Assembly (NCBI RefSeq): GCF_000237925.1
Contig: NW_017385988.1
Coordinates: 1,922,001 to 1,986,000 of the forward strand
DNA length: 64,000 nucleotides
Direction: 5' to 3'
Source: Schistosoma mansoni
Lineage: Eukaryota > Platyhelminthes > Trematoda > Strigeidida > Schistosomatidae
Shown in pieces: positions 1-11,800 of the stretch; position 1 is the stretch's first letter, and each line of letters opens with the position of its first letter. The notes under the pieces were generated by a model. It saw only the letters and a program-made list of their open reading frames with translations, was not told where the DNA came from and did not search any database. The translations under genes were made by a program, and so were the position numbers.

Positions 1-236
1 AACATAAGTCACCTGCAGACAGCTGATCTGAAATGGAATCGGCACCGACACGGTGACAAAAACTGTTACAAAATTGAGATGTTTCCCTGATATATTTCAC
101 GTATGTAATGAAAACAAGAGATACGAAGTAAAAGCGATGAGAGATATCAATTTCATTCACACTGTTATACACTCTCAGGCACTAAGAATATGTCCTTAAA
201 ATACAGCTAGATACAAAGACAAAATAGAGTATACCT

Positions 237-266
237 GAAATATATATATATATATATATATATATA
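237..266. repeat. (TA)n microsatellite ending at an assembly gap
   Basis: A pure TA dinucleotide run leads straight into a block of N. The repeat is a likely reason the assembly stopped here. Confidence 0.9.
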
Positions 267-466
267 NNNNNNNNNNNNNNNNNNNNNNNNNNNNNNNNNN
301 NNNNNNNNNNNNNNNNNNNNNNNNNNNNNNNNNNNNNNNNNNNNNNNNNNNNNNNNNNNNNNNNNNNNNNNNNNNNNNNNNNNNNNNNNNNNNNNNNNNN
401 NNNNNNNNNNNNNNNNNNNNNNNNNNNNNNNNNNNNNNNNNNNNNNNNNNNNNNNNNNNNNNNNNN
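267..466. other. Assembly gap, 200 N
   Basis: The gap is exactly 200 N, the same size as the other three in the window, so it is a placeholder and not a measured length. RTE LINE sequence begins on its right edge. Confidence 0.98.
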
Positions 467-905
467 GCCATAATCTTCATTATGAACGTCGAGAAATTTC
501 TATTGTGCGTAGTTGATACTTAGAGAACTACTACAACCAAAATGAAAGGTGTACAGGTATTCATAAACAGCTATCTACGCAGCATACTCAATGTTTGTTG
601 ACCGCATACTATCAGCAGCAGTGTACTGGGAGAGAGAACAAAGCAGCTTCCAACTGAATAGGGAATCAGGAGAAGACGCTGCAAGTGGATATGACATTGT
701 GGGAATCAACAAACTGTATCACAAAGCAAGTCCTAACTTGACATCCTCAATGAGAAAGCAAAAGAGGCAGGCCAAATAACGCGTTACACCGGATGTTGGA
801 GGCAGACATGAAAATGAATAGCAGCTGGAAAGGATTGCCCAGCACGGAGTTCGATTGAGAATACTGGTGGGCGACCTAGACTTCACAAGGGGTAACAGGC
901 GTATG
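467..905 (+). mobile_element. RTE-clade LINE (SR2-like), 3' part of the reverse transcriptase ORF
   Basis: Conceptual translation in changing frames recovers the C-terminal end of RTE reverse transcriptases. It has a threonine-rich block (RTTTTKMKGVQVFINSYLR), a WERxxxxQL-like stretch, a KRGRPxNxL block and a last block ending in a GVTGV/NRR-like string. Several frameshifts and stops show that the copy is dead. Positions 467-690 are almost identical to 31302-31524 (I saw two differences), so both belong to the same young subfamily. The 5' part is lost in the gap. Confidence 0.8.
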
Positions 906-959
906 TAAAACAATGATGCACAATCACTAAGTAGTGGATTTCGCTCCAAAGATTTCGTT

Positions 960-3250
960 TGATATCTGTGAGTACTTGTCTGAAAAGGTGAGCGGTTTAT
1001 GATCAGTAAAGAGTGAATTCTCGGTATTCAATAGAATGTTGGAAGTCCCACACAGCACAAAACATGGCTTTGAGTTCCCTATCGAAAGTGCTACAACTCC
1101 ATTCAGTGTCTAGTAACCGTCTCGAGAATAATGTCAAATGTTGCCAGGGGCGATTAACCCATTGTCGTAAGAACCATCCGATTGCTGAGTCGGATGCGTT
1201 TACTGCGATACTAATGGGCGCTTCAGTGTCCTGATGTGCTAGCATGGTTGCCTCTGCGATAAGTTCCTTAACTGTGGAGAACGCTTTTCGCGCGGTATTG
1301 GCCAAATAGATGAATTTTGCATTTCCACGAAGTTGGTCGGTTAGCGGTTTTATAACGGACGCGCATTTTGGTATGAACCGTCTATAGAAACTGTTAGATG
1401 CGCGCAATTGCTTAATAGTGGTCGGTTCTGGGTGATCCAGAGTGGCCGCCACTTTGCTTCGAGGAGATCGGATGCCTTGAGCATCAATAGCGTGTTCTCG
1501 GAAATCTAAGGAGTTGGTTCCGATTTGGCAGTTCCGAACGTTTACAGTAATGCCATGCTTTCGCAGTTCCAGTCCAAATGCTGAAGATAAGATTCTCTGT
1601 CCAGACTTGCTATTTAGCAGTCATCCACATACTCATGTGCGAAGTTGAGACCTCGAGAAACATCATCTATGGACCTTTGGAAAGTCTGGGCAGCATTTCT
1701 TAGGCCAAAAGGCATTCGCGGAAATTCCTAAAGACCGAAGGGAGTGGTGATAGTGGTTTTTGAAATATTGTCAGTAGGCATAGGGATTTGGTTATAGGCT
1801 TTAACCGAGTCGATTTTCGAAAAGACAGTTGTACCTTTCAAGGTAGCTGTCAAATCGTGAATGTGAGGCAACGGGTAACGATCGGGAATGGTTTTTGCAT
1901 TCAAAAGCCGATAGTCACCAGTTGGACGCCAATCGTTGCTGTCTTTTTAGGGACCATGTGCAAGGGAGATGCCTATGGGCTGTTTGACGGTCGAATGGTT
2001 TCTAACTCTATCATGTGGTGGAATTCGTTTTCGGCCAACCTCAGCTTTTCGGGAGCCAGTCAGCGTGCTTTCGAGAATACATATGGTCCTGTAGTCGTGA
2101 TGTGATGTGTAACATTACCGGTTACACACAGCAATTTCGGTTGCGGTTAGTATGTCCCAAGATGCTTATCGAGTAATGGCTGATAGAATGGATCTATTGC
2201 GTGTCTAATTGTGACTAGATATTCTGCAACAGGAAAAAGTTACGCAAACATAAATTAGTGTTCCCGTCTACTAGCCTTCGTTTGCGTGTATCAATGAGTA
2301 AATTGTGGTGTTGTAGCAGGTCCATACCAATGATTGTCACTGAAGCATTTGCAAGAACGAAGATCCAGTGAAAGGGTTTGCGTAAACCCACGTTCAGGTA
2401 AACGTACCTTTTACCATATGTGGCGGTTGGCTTTCCGGTTGCCGCCTGTAAGCTTAAAACAGATTCGTGAAGCTGGTCGTTAGAATCTGCTAGAAGAACG
2501 CTAACTTTCGCACAAGTGTCGACGAGGTAGCGAACTTTCGTCACCACATCTGAGACGTATGACAGACGGCTGTGTTCGCCGACTACAGTTGACATAACCG
2601 CGTGCCGACTGGGAAGTTTCCCGATTTTTCGTCAGTCGATTTTGAGTTCGGATAATTGCAGGGTTTTCTGCAATTTCTGGATGACATCCCATACTGGTTA
2701 TGGTGTCAGCATCAGTCGGGGTTATCCGTCTCTAATGGTCTAGAGAGATAGCCTACATGAAGTGCTTCTTCGCAGGAATCGTGACCCTTTGTGGTCATTA
2801 AAAAATCTAAGACAACGTGTAAATGTGTGACATAATTTCGTATTGTCATTCTGTGTCGCTTGAGGTTTTTTTCTTTAACTGAAAAAACCTATAAGTTAGA
2901 AGATCTAGTGACCTTCAAAATGCGGTCGGCAGATGTAGTCAGATCGTCTACGGCGATGTTTTGAGACGACACAAGCACAGCATGCACTTGTTGAGGAAGT
3001 TTAGGTAAGAAAAGTTGTTTAAATAGGCCATTATCGAAAATTCTCTGGCCAATAACTTCTCTCATCCTTAGCAACATGTCCGTCGCAGAACCATGTTGCA
3101 AGTCGATGTTATTAAGGAGTTGGTCTAACTTTTGCCGATCGGTTAGATTGCCGCGGTTCAGGGTTTCGTAAGCTTCCGAAACATTACTAGTAAACATACT
3201 ATATGTTACGTACCCGTTGAAACCGCGCGGTAAGAACTTGAAGATTTTGG
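960..3250 (-). mobile_element. Gypsy (Ty3-type) LTR retrotransposon fossil A
   Basis: Read on the minus strand, gag-like sequence (about 2889-3240) comes first. A protease-like region follows (about 2215-2595, with a VDTC...VSVLL active-site-type block), then reverse transcriptase and RNase H (about 2150 down to 1003, with FYRRFIP, FSRRLLDTEW and TFDRELKA blocks). This is the gag-PR-RT-RH order of Gypsy elements. The integrase is absent: the element is cut short beside the RTE LINE at about 950. It is decayed, with several breaks, and therefore old. I did not see paired LTRs. Confidence 0.82.
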
Positions 3251-3477
3251 GGATTTATTTACAGCTACAGCCTTTACCACAACAAGGGACTGTGCACGTG
3301 TGTCGTTCATGCTCGTTTTAGTCTGCTTTGCGTAGCAGAACCAGGCCTAGATGTTGTCTGACTAAGACGGCATTAGTTGAAATAAAGGTGGATTCATAGT
3401 CTTTAACTTAAGTACCCTGGGTGTTTTGAGGTAAGATGGTGGTTGGAGGTGGTCAACAGGAAACCCTGGACCCGGGT

Positions 3478-3757
3478 TTCGTGCTACTTGGCACTCGTCA
3501 GCAAGGTGTACCTGTAATCTTGAGGGAACTGATGCTCCCTGGCGGATTCGATCCCGTGTCACTCAGCTTCGCAGTCAGAGACGTTACCACTGAGCTGATC
3601 AATATATAGAGTGCAAGCAGTGTCGAGCCACCTAGACTGGTGTCCACATTGCAACTTGATCGATAGCATTCGATCAGTACTAAGAAGGACTTGACACGCA
3701 TGACATTGATCACCACCCAGTGATCAATCAATTGTGATTACATTTCAGTCCTACAGG
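3478..3757 (-). repeat. Left arm of an inverted repeat with a tRNA-like promoter
   Basis: This arm is the reverse complement of 3959-4222, and the two face each other across a 200-N gap. On the minus strand of the right arm's mirror image a tRNA-like pair of pol III boxes is visible: an A-box-like GCTCAGTGGTAACG and, about 30 bases on, a B-box-like GGGATCGAATCC. This looks like a tRNA-derived SINE or a tRNA-like segment inside a schistosome repeat. It is not a functional tRNA: no cloverleaf could be closed. Confidence 0.65.
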
Positions 3758-3758
3758 A

Positions 3759-3958
3759 NNNNNNNNNNNNNNNNNNNNNNNNNNNNNNNNNNNNNNNNNN
3801 NNNNNNNNNNNNNNNNNNNNNNNNNNNNNNNNNNNNNNNNNNNNNNNNNNNNNNNNNNNNNNNNNNNNNNNNNNNNNNNNNNNNNNNNNNNNNNNNNNNN
3901 NNNNNNNNNNNNNNNNNNNNNNNNNNNNNNNNNNNNNNNNNNNNNNNNNNNNNNNNNN
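3759..3958. other. Assembly gap, 200 N, at the centre of an inverted repeat
   Basis: A placeholder gap of exactly 200 N lies between two near-identical sequences in opposite orientation. Either a long palindrome broke the assembly, or a contig end was duplicated in flipped form. Confidence 0.97.
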
Positions 3959-4222
3959 TGTAATCACAATTGATTGATCACTGGGTGGTGATCAATGTCA
4001 TGCGTGTCAAGTCCTTCTTAGTACTGATCGAATGCTATCGATCAAGTTGCAATGTGGACACCAGTCTAGGTGGCTCGACACTGCTTGCACTCTATATATT
4101 GATCAGCTCAGTGGTAACGTCTCTGACTGCGAAGCTGAGTGACACGGGATCGAATCCGCCAGGGAGCATCAGTTCCCACAATATTACAGGTACACTTTGC
4201 TGACGAGTGCCAAGTAGCACGA
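3959..4222 (+). repeat. Right arm of the inverted repeat with tRNA-like A and B boxes
   Basis: The arm starts TGTAATCACAATTGATTGAT and mirrors the sequence left of the gap. The A-box-like (about 4103-4118) and B-box-like (about 4146-4158) motifs resemble a tRNA-derived promoter. The element ends near the shared string CAAGTAGCACG at about 4211-4221, where Gypsy coding sequence on the minus strand begins. Confidence 0.65.
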
Positions 4223-4224
4223 TG

Positions 4225-5110
4225 TCAATGTCGTTCTGTGACAGTGACTCGGGTAACGGATAATCGCGGATAGCATAAACTTCCACTGGAACTGGTGTAA
4301 TACCTTGAGAAGTTAATAGGCGACTTGGGACTTCCAGGGATCCCTTTTCCAATTCACACTTGTCAGCGTTGATAGAGATGTCATGTTATTGTAACCTCAT
4401 GAATAATCGTCCCATTCGCTGTAGATGATCGTTCACTGTAGCGCTGGCAACGATCAGGTCGTCGATATACTCATATAGCCCTGACAAACCTGTGACGACC
4501 TGGGCAATAAACCGTTGGAAATTTTGAACTGTGTTAGGCAATCCAAAGGGCGTGCGCAGAAATTCATTTGACCAGAAAAAGGTTGTTACTGCCGTTTTAG
4601 GTATGCCTTCTGGTGCAACGGGAATTTAGTAACAATCTATAACAAGGCCAGCCTTCGTAAAAATAGTGGCGTCTTACATGTCTTTGATAACGTCGTGCAT
4701 ATGTGGTATCGGATATCTATCAGTTATTGTTAATAGCTCAATAGTCTCCACAAGGTCTAATATCTTCGTTCTTTTTCGGGACCACGTGCAACGGCGACGC
4801 CCGAGGGCTGTATGAAGGCCTTGCAATACCTAGCTTCACTAACTTATCGAATTCTTGCTTTGTTACTTTTAATCTTCTCGGGTCCAACCATTGTGGTCCG
4901 TTCGCTAACAAGTGATGCTGAACAGGATGCATGAGATCTGCATTATTGTACACTGTCTTCTTGAGCTCGGCGAACTCCGCTAACAGCGACTTATATGGAT
5001 TACCATGGTTTTTATCTACCACTAAATTCATGGGAACAGCATCCGTAATTACATCTATCATCATAATAGTAGGATCACCGTTTATGAGCAGGTGTCGTTA
5101 GGAGTTGACA
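4225..5110 (-). mobile_element. Gypsy LTR retrotransposon fossil B, protease-end and RT segment
   Basis: Minus-strand translation gives a Gypsy reverse transcriptase N-terminus (about 4738-5064: a HHLLANGPQWLDPRRL lead-in, then SPRASPLHVVPKKNEDIRPC), further RT (about 4400-4735) and the RT/RNase H connection (about 4225-4352, with AIRDYPLPES). A GIDFLKNVDLLVN-like protease end lies at about 5100-5140. The copy is decayed, with several breaks, and is separate from fossil A by its divergence. The tRNA-like inverted repeat lies against its 3' side. Confidence 0.8.
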
Positions 5111-5159
5111 AGTAAATCGACGTTCTTCAGGAAATCAATGCCTACTATATTATTATCAC

Positions 5160-5990
5160 TTTTATTATTATTACTATTCACAAACAGTTTATTGGTAAAT
5201 AAGTGTTGTGAAGAAACCATTTTGGCTTTCCACAGAAATGTAATAATACACAAGTTTCAATAATGATAGCATAGTATTTACCATATTTGAAAAAAAACAC
5301 GGGTTCTCTGCAATATGAAAGAGTATTGAGTTGACTTTAAAAAAGGAAAGAGAGAAAATAAGGTCACAGAAATGAAGGAAACGTGAAATACGTAAATAGT
5401 TTAATAAGCGTGTTTGTGAACACAGTACAAGAATAAACGACTATTTATGTATCGTCAAATTAATCAAAAAATATCATAGATAAATAAATAAGAAAATAAC
5501 TTATTACTGCAGTAAGGTGTGACGGTAGAATAAGTGTCTGTGCAGTAATGGTTTGGAGAGATGCTATGAAAGTCTCAATTCATTGCAAAGGATGAATCTG
5601 AAAAATTTAATTTATTTAAGTGTGGCACAAGATATTATCTTAATTACAAACTTCAGGTACTTAAGAGTAACATTTATTTGAAAGGAAAAGATTGAAAGAA
5701 AAAAGAAATGAACAAATAGTGACAGGATTCAACCATGATAATAAGAGTGTAATGAATATCGACCTCTGAAGTAAACCATTCATTTGAAAAAAGTTTTTTT
5801 AATGCACTCGGGTGAATACACTTAAATTTATGTGATAGGATACAGAGCAAAACTTCATACTAGTATAAACTCTTGTGCAATCTTAATTTAGAATGATGCT
5901 ATAGATGTCATAATTAATTGCAAAGGATAATCAAATATCAATGTATATATATATATATATATAGCTCTTTCCCCATACTTTTGGTGGTGC
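5160..5990. other. AT-rich non-coding stretch inside Gypsy fossil B
   Basis: This stretch separates the protease end from gag-like sequence of the same orientation. It has TTATTA runs and a TA microsatellite at 5943-5963 and no credible ORF. It could be an insertion, or decayed gag 3' sequence. Confidence 0.4.
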
Positions 5991-6179
5991 CAGCATATTA
6001 AAGGAGCTATACGTCTTTTGGAGAATGACTGGCTTCTGGTGCGTGACGCACTGCGTGATCACCTTCGTGGCCTGTGATTCTGAGTCAACTCAGTCAACCC
6101 GTGGCATGGAAAACTCATTTCATTCTGTAGCTCATTGATCCTGTCGTCTACCTCCGTGTTATGAAATTGAGGATTCGTC

Positions 6180-6540
6180 TATTTAATTTTTTTTATAACC
6201 TTTTAGCTACTTTTGCTATATTGTCTGTATCAGCATCAGTACATCTGACGGCTAGAATCCGTTGTACACTCAACGGAATTCGGTGGAGCCAAAGTTGATA
6301 AAATAGGTTGCTGTCTACTTTCCTATCCCCTAGCAGACTCATCATATAGTTTTTTAGCAGCTGGTCAAGAGCTTGTTACTCGGTTCAATAGACCTCTTTA
6401 TTCATGGCTTGCGCTAATACGTCATGTGGTCTTTCGTGACCCGGTTTAGCTAAAACCTTATGTTTGCTACCTGCAACCTCGTCTGGAAGAAATGTACTTG
6501 TGTGGTCAAAGTTGTCTGGTTTTAAGTTAATAAGGTTAGT
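6180..6540 (-). mobile_element. Gypsy gag-like remnant (probably fossil B)
   Basis: Minus-strand translation gives a gag-type block with a LSVQRILAVRCTDADTD-like string. It corresponds in position and character to LPQQVHAVLVSSQNIAVDDL in the gag of fossil A. The spacing and orientation suit the 5' part of fossil B. It is decayed and old. Confidence 0.55.
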
Positions 6541-6559
6541 ACGATGGTTAGAAGTATTC

Positions 6560-8340
6560 AAATTATTGTACTAACTAATGATTTCTGAAATAGTTATATT
6601 TAAAGCAGGTAGAACTAGATAAGCACAAATGAACGTATTATATTTGGAATTCGTAATCAGTGAGTAATCAAGTTCAAGAGAATAATCAATTTCGTACAAA
6701 TACCACAAATAGTCATGATGAAGAATACACCTGGTGGGATTTTTACATATATTCTCGCCGTAATATACAAATAGGTTCTACAATCAGTATTCTCAGTTAG
6801 ATGAAAGCGTGAACGTTCTTGCTGATGTTTACTTGTTGATGAACTTATCAGTAATTGTATCATTATATTCATTTACCGACAGATTTATATAAAACAATAT
6901 ACTTTTTCCCTGTATTTCCGAATATATTAAAACGGTGGAAGAGACTCGGTATGCAACAGTGTTTGAAGTTGATGATTGACTTGACTGTCATTATGATTAC
7001 AGTGAACCCATTGACCACCAGCACATCTATTACACACATGAACATAACGCAGAATACAAAATGCAAAGGCAGTTATCCGAAATTATTAACTTTACCATGA
7101 TATAAATAAACAGATACGGATTTAGCAAGTCAGCGATAGTAACATATGAAATTTTAACATAAAGCGTACAATATACATTGCAAACACACATCGAAATTCC
7201 ATATATCATGTAATTTATTAAAAATAACAGCAAAAATGTACTAACGGTACGTTGGTGTTTGTTGAGTCTCAGGATGAAGCTCTGAGCATATTCTTGCACA
7301 GTACTATTAAACTTGATAGTTGCTTTAGATACGTGAATTTTCAACTGCGCGAAATGCGTTTTGAAATTTTTTAACATTAATATACTTTTAGAAGTAGTAA
7401 GAATGATGAGTTAGAAGTTGGGTTCTTACTCTGAGATCAAATAACTGATGATGTTAATACTTTAGCTCAAAAATATCACTGGACTTTTATTATTAACCAA
7501 AGAGTATCGTAGTAGACAAAGATTGGTAAAACACCATTCAGATATTTGCAACTGCTAAACAGATTAAATTCAAGAGTCAAACATCATATGTATTTTAACT
7601 TAGTGACAGACTGAAATAACTTGGAAGAGTAGAATTTAGACAAGTAAAAAATTAAAAGTGAATTATATAACGTTTATTAATGAAATAAAATTTAAAAAAT
7701 GAGAAAATGGATTTAGATAAACTATTTACAAAAGTAAGGATATCAGTTCGCACTTTTTTCTTAAAACGGTTTAATAAATATCTGCATAATACTATATGAC
7801 AAACTTCCACTACTGTAAGACTGGTGAAATTAAATGGTAACTAAAATGAGGCTTGGATTTATCAAACAACCTTTAGGAATTTACAGCCAAAGTTTTTCAT
7901 AATAATTACAAGAAATTATAAAAAAATTTCTTCTATATTGTTTAATGAACGCTAAGTAGTCATCAAAAAAAATATTTCCATATCTTGTTGTTGTTCCATT
8001 CCAATTTCAAACTGTATATCACTTTTACTCACTCCAATGTGTAAGAGATTTTGAAGAACTGAAAAAAAAAACAATCGAAGTGATAAGTTCAATTGATATC
8101 AAATTATTTTTGTATCGAACAAATTTACTACAACACTATACTTTTCTTACATATTATGGTTTTTTTCTGAAATTGAAGCAAGTGTTGAAATATTTCTTAA
8201 GCATAAAATTTAATGTACCAACCCAGTTAGTGGAGGAAGGACAACTCTTGAACAGAGATACTCGTCAGTATATCATCGGGATCAAAATTTATCCTGTATG
8301 TGAATCATGTTAGTATGATGTGCAAACCAGCATCTGTTAT
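6560..8340. other. AT-rich non-coding DNA
   Basis: There are short ORFs on both strands, but none has codon structure, splice context or family resemblance that I can support. No repeat was recognised. Confidence 0.6.
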
Positions 8341-8630
8341 ACATCGAAGCATAAAACATTCCAGGTTTTCTATGGTGGTCTACTTTCAATTGATTCATGA
8401 TCTCAACTATTAAAATTACTATAATATCCAAAAAACCTCTTCTGATATTATTCAACATATGCTCACTAGTGACTGGCTTCAAGAGGTATTTCCTGGAGTT
8501 CTAGAGAGAAGCAGTGAACAGTGGAGTTGAACCAGGTGTGTTGTGAGATAGTAACTCAATGAAAATATTGGTGGATGTGTCGCTCAATTTCGTGGATCGG
8601 TTGAAATTGGACATTAACACCGTTGAATGC
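8341..8630 (+). repeat. 3' part of a hammerhead-SINE unit plus inter-unit sequence
   Basis: The stretch from CCAGGTTTTCTATGGTGGTC (8361) through TCAACTATTAAAATTACTA matches the 3' end of the SINE copy that follows. The same tail (an ATTAAAATTACTA / CCACAAAACC-like string) follows copies near 37290 and 62290, so the repeat unit goes beyond the SINE body. The next 170 bases lead without a clear break into the A box of the next copy, giving a head-to-tail arrangement with a period of about 403 bases. Confidence 0.65.
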
Positions 8631-8815
8631 CGGCCCAGTGGTCTAGAGGTCAAGCACTAGAGAGCGAGACTGATAGGTCCTGGAATCGAATCTCGCGAGG
8701 CGGGATCGTGGATGCGCAATGCTGAGGAGTCCCACAAGAGGACGAAACGGCCGTCCAGCTCTTCGAAATTTTCTATGGTGGTCTAGCTTCAATTCATTCA
8801 CGATCTCAACTATTT
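8621..8815 (+). repeat. tRNA-derived hammerhead SINE (Sm-alpha type), copy 1
   Basis: An A-box-like segment (GGCCCAGTGGTCTAGAGG at 8632) and a B-box-like segment (GGTCCTGGAATCGAATC at 8677) show a tRNA-derived pol III promoter. A hammerhead domain follows at 8717-8760, then the family tail (CTATGGTGGTCTAGCTTCAATTC). In S. mansoni, Sm-alpha SINEs of this plan transcribe a self-cleaving RNA. Confidence 0.85.
8717..8760 (+). ncRNA. Hammerhead ribozyme, type I, core intact, weak stem I
   Basis: The core CTGAGGA (8722-8728) fits the hammerhead consensus CUGANGA. Stem II is GTCC/GGAC (8729-8732 with 8740-8743), followed by GAAA (8744-8747). Stem III is the 6-base palindrome CGGCCG, and the predicted cut is after GTC at 8755. 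Stem I is poor: CAATG faces CAGCT and only the two inner pairs form. The core should fold, but cleavage is probably weaker than at the 37208-37251 copy. Confidence 0.8.
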
Positions 8816-8829
8816 AAAAAATATGTTTT

Positions 8830-11800
8830 TATTACAATGTTTCACTTTTCACAACAACAAGGTTGCGTAATAGATAATTTTATACAGCCATAACACTTTT
8901 GTGATTTCAAACAGAAAATAATAATAATGAATGATGCCAAAATTTAGCTTCAAAATCAAATATAAGATAAAATTCAGTTTTACTGAGGTTCCTTTGTTTC
9001 TATCTTCAAAATGACTTAATGTTCTGGTACAATGCCATCCTTCATGAAAAATTATTAATCATCAGAATTTAGATTAACGATTCAATCAATTTTGTTTCGT
9101 AAAACAATAGGAACAACACAATAGTTTTCATAATTATTAAAAATCGTTCCATTTCACAGACATTCACTAAAACAAAACTAAATTTAGAGTTTATAACCTA
9201 CTACGAATAGCTGGGCTTTTAATTGACTTTTCATCGTTTCCACTATGATAGTTTTTTATGTGGTTACTACTAAAGAATTTTATAAGGTAGGAATTCTTAT
9301 GAAATTCATCATCATTTATTTTTATACGTATATTTTATTAGAATGATTTATCTTCTATTCTGCTGAAAATATCTTAAATTATGTGTTCTTTCTAAAAAGA
9401 AGGCTTAAACTTATGGCTCTATTATTTGGAACGGCTATTTCTATTCGTTGACATTAAATTTATACATGGTAACAGGTTATCTTAGTCAGTTTTTGTTCTC
9501 ACGTAAAATATGAATATATATTTGTATTTACACGCTACATCTATTGACAAGAGTTGCACAAGAAATATTTTCTATTACTTTCCTGTTCAGTTTATTTTGT
9601 GTTACTGATAAGGGAAATTATGTAATAAATTAACTGGTTAGTAGTCTCAATAAAAGCAATGATGATCAATGCACTGATAACAGTTTCTGCTAATTCAACA
9701 AACACTGTGTATGAATACTGTTTGCAAAGTATCAATTGAGTGATAACTATATTTACGAAAAAACCCTCTGCGATTCACATTATATGCTTGGCTTGCACCA
9801 AGCAAATAAGTTTCATTTTGATCTCAAGTACTAGTCTGGTGATCTAATGATTTCCGAATACGACATTCTCATACAAGAAATATAACAGTTGTTTTAAATC
9901 TAGGATTCGGTGGGAAAGTATTACGTTACGTCTTGCTCCATATTATTGTTCCCGTTACCAAAGCCCAAGAATTATAAAAGTTAATTTCTTTTTAAAAATG
10001 GTTTGAAAGAATATTGTCTTAGATTGTGTTTTGCTAATTGAGATGTTTTATTGACTAGTCTAAACGTCAATAGACAGATAAACTGACACAATGCGCTAAA
10101 AAGTTCAAAAAGATATTACACCTATATTCATATTTTAATCACATTCTCCCTTATTGCAACTTCATTTTAAAGTAATAACTTATAGGTCTATTGTAAACAT
10201 CTACTTCTTGTTTGATGTTTAATTCAATAAACAACTTGAATAAAAGCGAGTTTTAAGAAAAGACTATCACCAAATTATGCCTAGAGATAAATCTTATATA
10301 AAATAACTGAACACTAATTTCCTTTTCGTCTCATCATGTTTGCTGAACATAAAATGTGTGTTAAATTTCCAGTTTCTTTCGTCGAGTTTATCATATAGCA
10401 GCAGACTCTAACAAAATAAAAATTACTCATTCAAAATTCAGTCATTTCTTTTATCTTCAATGTTTAAATTACATTTTATTTCATATTTACCTTTATTTCA
10501 AAAGGTTTTTAAGTTTCTTTGAAAAATAAAAGGTCTTCGTATCCAATTACCTGTTGATTTCGCAGCTGAATTTGGCCGTTATCATTCACCTTTGTTCCCA
10601 CGCAGTATGAAAACTAGACTGTCGATCAGTAAGCAATGAGAAAAACAGATTGTGTAGATGGATATAACAAAGATTTTACAGTCATTATATTTACTAAAAT
10701 ATGTTCTTTAGTATAACGAAACAGATAAAAACATAACTGGTAGATAATTGTAATTTCCACTGCTATATTGAGAAACATCCCATCCAAACAGCGTGTTCTT
10801 TTTGTGAGGTTCAGTGTTTACTTTTTATAGGTACTGATAGACTGTGGAATTTTATTATCTGTGAGAAGATATATCACCTGTAGCTTTGTTTTTCCAAGAT
10901 AAGGGATAGTAAACCTTTGAACAAGTTGTACAAAATTAAAAATTATGAAGTGAACAATGACCACGCAAATGCAAACAAACCATTTTAAAGATTATTTTGG
11001 TAATCAGTGTTAGCTCTATAACTTGAAATTTAAACTATTATACTATTAAATGAGTTGCATTTTTCGAGTTAAGAAAGCTTTGTAGATGTAGTAACAAAGT
11101 TATTCTGCTACTACTACAACTTTGATACGCTAACTTTAGTGTATATTGTGTTATTATTTCGAAAATGTACTTCAGCCAACCAAATGGAAAACAATGGCAC
11201 AAAATTGATTTACTGTGAAATTCAGCTGTTAATTATTGCCGATGGTTGATCTGAGAGTTCCTTTGAATATCTGGAGGTTTATTTTGTTGATGTAGATACT
11301 ATCAGTTTGTTCTAAATTTTTTAATAATAGTTAAAATGAACTAAGGCAACTCCAGGTGTTTATACAAATCAATTCAATTTACCCATTTTGTAATGTTATG
11401 ATGATTTGAAGGTGATAACGCATACTCAGACTTAGAGGTGAAACAAAGAGCAGATAGTTGATTTTGCTCTTTTTGAAGAATGTTGGATGAAATAGGTAAT
11501 AAAACTTCAAAGGTTGTCACATGATCTATTCCTCGACCATGGCATTTAACTTTCAATAATTATCCGCCACCTGAAGTTAAATCTGTCTTGTCGTTCTAGT
11601 TGAGTCGCTTGTTAAAAATATACTATCTCATTTTGTTAACACGGAATTGATTGCTTTGAATTTTATGTTTTAATATAGATCTGTTTGGACGTTTGTGATT
11701 GATTGCACGACAACAGATCACTTCAGTCAATCCAGTTTAATGCTCTTATATTCGCCAATAAGCGCAGTTGAGCTTTTTTAAAACAAAGGCATGATAAGAT

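Noticed and set aside
4100-4165. A true tRNA gene in the inverted repeat
   Set aside because: A- and B-box-like motifs are present, but no acceptor stem or anticodon arm closes.
3970-4203. 77-residue ORF on both sides of the gap as a protein gene
   Set aside because: It is the translation of the inverted repeat with tRNA-like boxes, seen twice because the arm is duplicated.
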